Shown: in pieces, positions 24,978 through 29,667 of the stretch
Layout: each line of letters starts with the position of its first letter
Numbering within the stretch: the stretch's first letter is position 1
Source: an uncultured bacterium
GTDB taxonomy: Bacteria; Bdellovibrionota_C; UBA2361; SZUA-149; CALKYB01
Direction: 5' to 3'
Assembly (NCBI GenBank): GCA_938022485.1
Contig: CALIEE010000181.1
Span: forward strand, 1-29,667
Length of the DNA stretch: 29,667 nt
Notes under the pieces: model-generated
The model's input: only the letters and a program-made list of their open reading frames with translations
Database searches by the model: none
Told to the model about the DNA's origin: nothing
Translations under genes and position numbers: made by a program

Positions 24978-26336
24978 CTATCTGAGTCCGCCTTTGTGTT
25001 TCAGGTTTTGAGCAAGATTAGCCATCCCCCTCATTCCTTTTCCACCTTTTGAAAACTTTTTCATCAGCTTCCGCATATCGTTGAACTGTTTGATCATTCG
25101 GTTGATTTCTTCGACCGAAGTACCACTTCCTTTTGCGATACGCTTTCGCCTGCTGCCATCAAGCAGCTCAGGTTCTTTTCGCTCAGCCGGGGTCATTGAA
25201 AGTATAATGGCCTCGATCTGGCTCATCTGCTTCTCAGCCACTTCGTCGTCAATCTGGCTGGCAGCAGAACCCATTCCAGGGATCATTTTCACCATGCCCC
25301 CAATTGAGCCCATACTTTTAATGCTTTGTAGCTGAGAATGGAAGTCTTCTAGGTTAAAATCTGCCTTTTTTATCTTTTTTTCTAGCTTTTTAGCCTCTTC
25401 TTCAGAGATTTGTTTACTGGCTTTCTCAATTAAGGTCAGAATATCCCCTTTACCCAGAATTCTTCCGGCCATTCGGTCGGGATGAAAGAGCTCGAGAGCG
25501 TCTGACTTCTCCCCAATTCCTATGAATTTAATAGGCTTATTAGTAACAGCTCGCATAGACAATGCTGCTCCACCGCGAGCATCACCATCCATTTTGGTTA
25601 GCACCAGGCCGTCGATTTCAAGAAGTTCATCAAAACCTTTAGCCACATTTACGGCTTCCTGACCTGTCATAGCGTCAGCGACTAACAGAATCTCGTGAGG
25701 ATCTATCGCCTCAACTATTTCAGCCAACTCACTCATCAATTCTTGGTCAATCTGTAGTCGTCCCGCTGTGTCTAGAATCATTACATCAAGGCCAGTGCTT
25801 TTTGCGTGGGCTTCACCGCGTTCCGCTATTTTTACTGGATCCTCATCTGGTGAAACATCGAGAACTTCTATGTCCAGATCTGCTCCAAGCTTTTTCAACT
25901 GCTCAATGGCCGCGGGCCGATAAACGTCAGCTGGAACGAGTAAAGGCCTTCTTTTCAGCTCATCACGAAGATATTTAGCTAGCTTTCCGCAAGAGGTCGT
26001 CTTTCCTGACCCTTGCAGGCCAACCAACATAATGACTACAGGAGGCGCATACTTTAAGTTAAGTGGCTCAAATTCACCCATCGCCTCTAGAAGAGAATCA
26101 TGAACGTATTTGATAACCATCTGGCCAGGGGTTAGGCTTTTGATGATTTCTTGACCAGAAGCCTTCTCTTTAACTCGAGAGCAAAAGTCTTTCGCCACTT
26201 GAAGGTTTACGTCAGCCTCTAACAGAGCGTCACGAATTTCACCAAGAGCTTGATCGATATCGCTCTCGGATAGCTTGCCTCGATTTCGAAGTCGTTTAAA
26301 GGTGCCTTCGAGTTTTCCTGTCAGTGATTCAAACAT
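24978..26336 (-). CDS. ffh: signal recognition particle GTPase
   Basis: Ffh binds 4.5S RNA and signal sequences and delivers ribosomes to FtsY. The 452-aa protein has all domains: N (residues about 1-90), G with GLQGSGKTTSCGKLAKYL, DVYRPAAIEQL, DTAGR and TKMDGDARGGAALS, and the Met-rich M domain with SRRKRIAKGSGTSVEEINRM and FSKGGKGMRGM. The frame is open to 26384, but MFESLTGKLEG at 26334-26336 is the conserved N-terminus, so I start there. It is followed by rpsP. Divergent from the LD-carboxypeptidase gene. Confidence 0.97.
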   Translation of the reverse strand: MFESLTGKLEGTFKRLRNRGKLSESDIDQALGEIRDALLEADVNLQVAKDFCSRVKEKASGQEIIKSLTPGQMVIKYVHDSLLEAMGEFEPLNLKYAPPVVIMLVGLQGSGKTTSCGKLAKYLRDELKRRPLLVPADVYRPAAIEQLKKLGADLDIEVLDVSPDEDPVKIAERGEAHAKSTGLDVMILDTAGRLQIDQELMSELAEIVEAIDPHEILLVADAMTGQEAVNVAKGFDELLEIDGLVLTKMDGDARGGAALSMRAVTNKPIKFIGIGEKSDALELFHPDRMAGRILGKGDILTLIEKASKQISEEEAKKLEKKIKKADFNLEDFHSQLQSIKSMGSIGGMVKMIPGMGSAASQIDDEVAEKQMSQIEAIILSMTPAERKEPELLDGSRRKRIAKGSGTSVEEINRMIKQFNDMRKLMKKFSKGGKGMRGMANLAQNLKHKGGLR

Positions 26337-26483
26337 CAGGTTTGTATTTAGATAATTGAGTAAAAAGCCCTCGAAAGAAAGCAATCTTAGTTCCTCTTCT
26401 TTGGGGAACCTTCTATATCAGTGGAGACTCGCCCAGGCAAAGCTATCAGGAGACAAAACAGCTACGATAGGATAAAAATAGCT

Positions 26484-27479
26484 ATGGCTGCTCAAGAACT
26501 TCTCAAGCTCAAAGCCCTTAAACCCGGGGCAAAAATTGGTATCATCGCCCCAGCATCACCGGCCCATCCAGAGCTAGTTGAGAGGGGTGTGAACAAGTTG
26601 GAGAATCTTGGTTTTGAGTTGATCTCGCCTCTAGATCCCTCCAAGCGATTTGAGAACCTTGGCAAGAATTTATCCAGTGCCAGTGCAGCTGATCGAGCAG
26701 AAGCCTTTATGGGTTTAATTGAGCGAGAGGACTGCGCGATGATTCTTGCCGTTCGCGGTGGGTATGGAAGTGTAGAGATGTTGCCTCAGCTGGATTTTAA
26801 GAAAATCAGGCAGGCCAGAAAGCCTATAGCAGGCTATTCTGATATTACAGCATTGTTATCGGCTGTCTATAAGCATTCAGGAATTCCTACGATACACGGG
26901 CCAAGTTTGGCTGCAGAATTTGCCTGCGCAGCTCCGGCTAAAGACGGAGAGGATTTGGTTAGTTATGAGGCCCAGCGACAAGAGGCTCAGCTAAGTTGTG
27001 ACTCTCTGATTGATATGCTCCAAGGAAAGAAGACAGCACCTTACCCTCTTGAAACGGTAGTTGAGGGTGAAGCCGAGGGAAGGCTGATCGTCGGTAACTT
27101 ATCAATTTTTCAAACTCTGCTCGGAACTAACTGGGATCCAGATTTTACAGATTCGATCCTTTTGATTGAAGATGTTGGGGAGGCTCCCTATAGAATTCAT
27201 CGAATACTCACCCATCTTACTCAGGCTGGAAAGTTTTCTGCAATCCGCGGTCTGGTATATGGTCGCTTTAGTAAGTGCGTTGCCGAGCACGGGCCAGATG
27301 TAGATCAGGTGATGCAAGAAATATTTTCCCCCCATGGAATTCCTGTGGCTCGAACGAACTGTTTTGGTCACAACGGCCTTAATATGGCGCTTCCCTTAGG
27401 TTGTCAGGCACGTCTGGGCGGAGAAAGTCTGGAATTGCTTGAAGGCCCAGTCCAAGGTTCAGTGCAAGGGGAAGAGTGA
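26484..27479 (+). CDS. LD-carboxypeptidase (peptidase family S66)
   Basis: These enzymes cut the LD bond to release the terminal D-Ala from muropeptide tetrapeptides during peptidoglycan recycling. The 331-aa protein has GAKIGIIAPASP at the N-terminus, a variable region with AVRGGYGSVEMLP, the nucleophile Ser119 in IAGYSDITALL, IHGPSLAA, ILLIEDVGEAPYRIHRIL with the Glu of the triad and FGHNGLNMALPLG with the His. I chose ATG 26484; a GTG at 26421 would add a basic 21-residue leader not typical of the family, and neither has a strong ribosome site. There is no signal peptide, so it should be cytoplasmic. It shares an A with the start of the following serine hydrolase. Confidence 0.9.
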   Translation: MAAQELLKLKALKPGAKIGIIAPASPAHPELVERGVNKLENLGFELISPLDPSKRFENLGKNLSSASAADRAEAFMGLIEREDCAMILAVRGGYGSVEMLPQLDFKKIRQARKPIAGYSDITALLSAVYKHSGIPTIHGPSLAAEFACAAPAKDGEDLVSYEAQRQEAQLSCDSLIDMLQGKKTAPYPLETVVEGEAEGRLIVGNLSIFQTLLGTNWDPDFTDSILLIEDVGEAPYRIHRILTHLTQAGKFSAIRGLVYGRFSKCVAEHGPDVDQVMQEIFSPHGIPVARTNCFGHNGLNMALPLGCQARLGGESLELLEGPVQGSVQGEE

Positions 27480-28660
27480 TGGTTGCGGCCGGACAAGATC
27501 CTATAGACTGGACGCGGCTTAGAAACCTTTTGAAGGCTGCGACTCACGATCCATCTAATTCAGAAATACATCCAGACTTAGTAGCGCCCGGTATGGAGCT
27601 AGTGATCTCTTCTGGAGGGCGAGTTATTTTCGATGAAGCATTTGGCTCTAGAACTCTTATTCCAGAGGTTGGAGAACTAAAAGCCGGAACTGTCTTTGAT
27701 GTAGCTTCTCTCAGCAAAGCTTTGGTTACTACTGTACTAGTTATGAAATTAGTGGAAAGTGGTCAATTAGATCTAGACCGCAAAGTCGGTAGTTATCTTT
27801 CTGCGTTTTCTTGCAATGGTAAGGGGCGAGTTAAGGTAAGAGACTTATTAACTCACAGCGCAGGTTTTGCCGATCACAAGAAATTTTACCAAGAGTTAGT
27901 AGAACTGAACTCAGGACCTAAGTCGGGTATTCTTTCCAGCAGGGGTGCTCATGATTACGTTATCAATCATTTACTTCGGGCTGAACCCGATTACCCACCT
28001 GGATCAAAAGCTGTATATAGCGACCTTGGTTTTATGGTCTTAGGGCATCTAATTGAGTCGCTAAATTGTGGACAGCAATTGGACAAGCTTGCCCAAAAGG
28101 AAATTTTCATTCCACTAGGTGTTGAGAATAGTGGCTTCGTTAATATTGAAACGATGAAGGTTCATAAAATTGAGCCAGTTACAGAGATAATTGCCGCAAC
28201 TGCAGACTGTCCATGGCGAAAGAAAATTATTATTGGTGAAGTTCATGATGACAACTGCTGGGCAATGGGAGGTATCGCGGGACATGCAGGACTTTTTTCA
28301 ACTGCTTTAGATGTTTTCAGAATTTCAAATACATTGCTGGATTGTTATCACGGTAAAAGCGACTTTATTTCTAAGGAAGTGATTCGTGAGTTTTGGTGTA
28401 AGGATGGTTCTGTTGAAGAATCTACTTGGGCCCTAGGATGGGATACTCCATCTAAAGAAAAAAGCTCAGCGGGGAATAATTTTTCGCCTTTGAGTGTAGG
28501 TCATTTAGGATATACTGGGTGTTCAATTTGGCTTGATCTTCCAGCTGATATTTCAATAATTTTGCTGAGCAACAGAGTTCACCCCACTCCAGAAAACAAG
28601 TCTATAAAAGATTTTAGACCAATCTTGCACGATATGGTGCGTGAGATTCTTGGTGTTTAG
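27479..28660 (+). CDS. serine hydrolase, class C beta-lactamase / low-molecular-mass PBP fold
   Basis: This 393-aa protein has the penicilloyl-serine-transferase fold. SxxK is Ser77-Leu-Ser-Lys80 in FDVASLSKALVTTVLV, the second motif is YSD in AVYSDLGFMVLGHLIE, and a HxG-like GHLGYTGCS lies near the C-terminus in place of KTG. GRVKVRDLLTHSAGF and GHAGLFSTALDVFRISN are family stretches. The YSD (for YSN/YAN) and HLG residues are seen in esterase- or peptidase-like members. There is no obvious signal peptide. Its ATG overlaps the LD-carboxypeptidase stop (TGATG), with a GGGGAAG ribosome site, so the two are translationally coupled. I infer a role in muropeptide turnover. Confidence 0.88.
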   Translation: MVAAGQDPIDWTRLRNLLKAATHDPSNSEIHPDLVAPGMELVISSGGRVIFDEAFGSRTLIPEVGELKAGTVFDVASLSKALVTTVLVMKLVESGQLDLDRKVGSYLSAFSCNGKGRVKVRDLLTHSAGFADHKKFYQELVELNSGPKSGILSSRGAHDYVINHLLRAEPDYPPGSKAVYSDLGFMVLGHLIESLNCGQQLDKLAQKEIFIPLGVENSGFVNIETMKVHKIEPVTEIIAATADCPWRKKIIIGEVHDDNCWAMGGIAGHAGLFSTALDVFRISNTLLDCYHGKSDFISKEVIREFWCKDGSVEESTWALGWDTPSKEKSSAGNNFSPLSVGHLGYTGCSIWLDLPADISIILLSNRVHPTPENKSIKDFRPILHDMVREILGV

Positions 28661-28675
28661 GCACAGGTGTAAAAT

Positions 28676-29545
28676 TTATTCGACACTGTCTGGATAACAA
28701 ACTAAATTTTCTTGAAAGTTACTGTCCGCTGGATTAAATGGAGAGATATTTCCAGAGTTGTCGTATTTGTGAATTTTGTAATCCAGACCTTTGATTAGCT
28801 TGCCGAGAAGTTGCTCTGCAGAAGAACCTAGCTGCTTTAAATATTGGTCAGAGAGTTCAATGAAAATTACTGGCTTATCTCGCTGAAGTACTTTTTTGGC
28901 GCCATCAATTACCTGAGTCTCCGCTCCTTCCACATCGATCTTGATAGCTGATATTTTTTTATTTTCATTGCTGAAAATTTTGTCCAAAGGGAGAGCTTCA
29001 ACTTCAATAGATTTATTGATCTCAGATAAGTCCCTTACGCTACCCATGCCACTTTTGCCGATGGGTGCTAGGTTAAAAGTTAGAGTATCTTCTTTATTCC
29101 AAGCCGCAATTTCGTGTATATCTACTGAGTCAGTCCAACCATTCAACTCTAAGTTTTCCATCACTTGTGTGGCCATACTTGGATTAGCTTCCAACACTGA
29201 AACTTTACCTGTTGGTCCTACGATACTTCTAGCCAAGCAGGAGAAGTAGCCAATGTTGGAGCCTATATCCAGGAAATGATCCCCAGGGTTGAGGGTTTTC
29301 TTGATCAAACTACGTAGGCCTGGTTCATACATCCCTTCAAAGGCAATATGTGAAGGAATCTTCTCAGCCGGGTCTAATTTCATCTTAAAACCGTCAGTTA
29401 CGCTTTGAATTCGACTAGGGCAAGGTTTGACGATTGATTGAGCGAAAGATCTCAACTTTGGTTTTAGCCTCCAAGCCAATGGCTCAGGTAAAATCTTAGT
29501 AAGGGTTTTGATAACATCAAAAGCGAAAAATCGAGCTTGGTTCAT
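28676..29545 (-). CDS. FkbM family SAM-dependent methyltransferase
   Basis: FkbM-type enzymes are class I O-methyltransferases that act on sugars, polyketides or similar. The 289-aa protein has a hydrophilic N-terminal part (to about 85), then SAM motif I FLDIGSNIGYFSCLA, VSVLEANPSMATQVMENLEL (ribose-binding acidic end) and ISAIKIDVEGAETQVIDGA, the typical FkbM IDVEG motif. VIFIELS lies near the end. The ATG at 29543-29545 overlaps the stop of a 22-codon frame by ATGA. The last base is 15 nt from the convergent serine-hydrolase stop. The acceptor is unknown and no glycosyltransferase is seen in the window. Confidence 0.9.
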   Translation of the reverse strand: MNQARFFAFDVIKTLTKILPEPLAWRLKPKLRSFAQSIVKPCPSRIQSVTDGFKMKLDPAEKIPSHIAFEGMYEPGLRSLIKKTLNPGDHFLDIGSNIGYFSCLARSIVGPTGKVSVLEANPSMATQVMENLELNGWTDSVDIHEIAAWNKEDTLTFNLAPIGKSGMGSVRDLSEINKSIEVEALPLDKIFSNENKKISAIKIDVEGAETQVIDGAKKVLQRDKPVIFIELSDQYLKQLGSSAEQLLGKLIKGLDYKIHKYDNSGNISPFNPADSNFQENLVCYPDSVE

Positions 29546-29610
29546 TTGTTAAAGCTTAATTGTTTAAAGAGTTTCCAAAATTTGCTAAGAGCGGACTTTA
29601 GAATACCCAT
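29542..29610 (-). CDS. possible 22-codon upstream ORF coupled to the FkbM gene
   Basis: ATG 29608-29610 begins MGILKSALSKFWKLFKQLSF and ends in a TGA overlapping the FkbM ATG by four nt (ATGA). The peptide would be basic and amphipathic. AGG lies immediately before the ATG, too close for a good ribosome site. The overlap is the main support. It could also be a chance frame or the end of a longer decayed gene. Confidence 0.3.
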   Translation of the reverse strand: MGILKSALSKFWKLFKQLSFNK

Positions 29611-29667
29611 CCTGAATTAAATTTTGGCTTAGCATTTTCCTTGACTAGATGGGTATACGCAGTGCGT

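Noticed and set aside
26421..26483. GTG start at 26421 adding 21 residues to the LD-carboxypeptidase
   Set aside because: The extra residues are basic and unlike the family N-terminus, and the start has no clear ribosome site.

Overview
The window reads as a densely coded chromosomal segment of a Gram-negative bacterium with fairly low G+C (my impression, not counted). Evidence for Gram-negative: a cleavable signal peptide on a DUF1329 (LolA-fold) protein, a SohB-type S49 inner-membrane peptidase and an LD-carboxypeptidase. The tRNA-Phe gene does not encode its CCA end, which argues against an enteric-type gammaproteobacterium. The PATAN/DUF4388-Roadblock protein, the TrmD-PF09936 methyltransferase fusion and the fused E1 alpha/beta dehydrogenase suggest a lineage of the former deltaproteobacteria (Bdellovibrionota, SAR324 or similar). 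That placement is an inference. Several genes start with TTG behind a good ribosome binding site.

Layout. 1-4903 (minus): a 2-oxoacid dehydrogenase cluster in the order lpd, fused E1, E2; E2 runs off the left edge. 5073-6062 (plus): SohB-like peptidase, convergent with holA (6122-7207, minus). 7480-7893 (plus): small unknown protein. 8029-8101 (minus): tRNA-Phe, followed at 8158-8300 by a wrecked second tRNA-Phe copy full of inverted repeats. 8496-15407 (minus): DsbA/HCCA-isomerase-like protein, RsmE, then a very large acidic zinc-ribbon protein whose reading frame breaks at a run of nine A and resumes in an RDD membrane protein. 15781-16674 (minus): PATAN-Roadblock signalling protein. 16917-18602 (plus): DUF1329 protein, convergent with the TrmD fusion (18611-19873, minus). 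20074-23444 (plus): argG, argH and a GST-fold protein. 23739-24377 (plus): unknown helical protein, ending at a clear bidirectional terminator. 24447-26336 (minus): ffh and rpsP. 26484-28660 (plus): LD-carboxypeptidase overlapping a beta-lactamase-fold serine hydrolase. 28676-29545 (minus): FkbM-type methyltransferase.

Most of the content is housekeeping: central carbon oxidation, arginine synthesis, protein targeting, rRNA and tRNA methylation, replication and peptidoglycan turnover. The two parts that ordinary annotation does not explain are the split zinc-ribbon/acidic/RDD gene (8496-13891), which a -1 shift would turn into one protein of about 1,798 residues, and the tRNA-Phe neighbourhood (about 8004-8300), where pieces of the tRNA recur in direct and inverted orientation among stacked hairpins.
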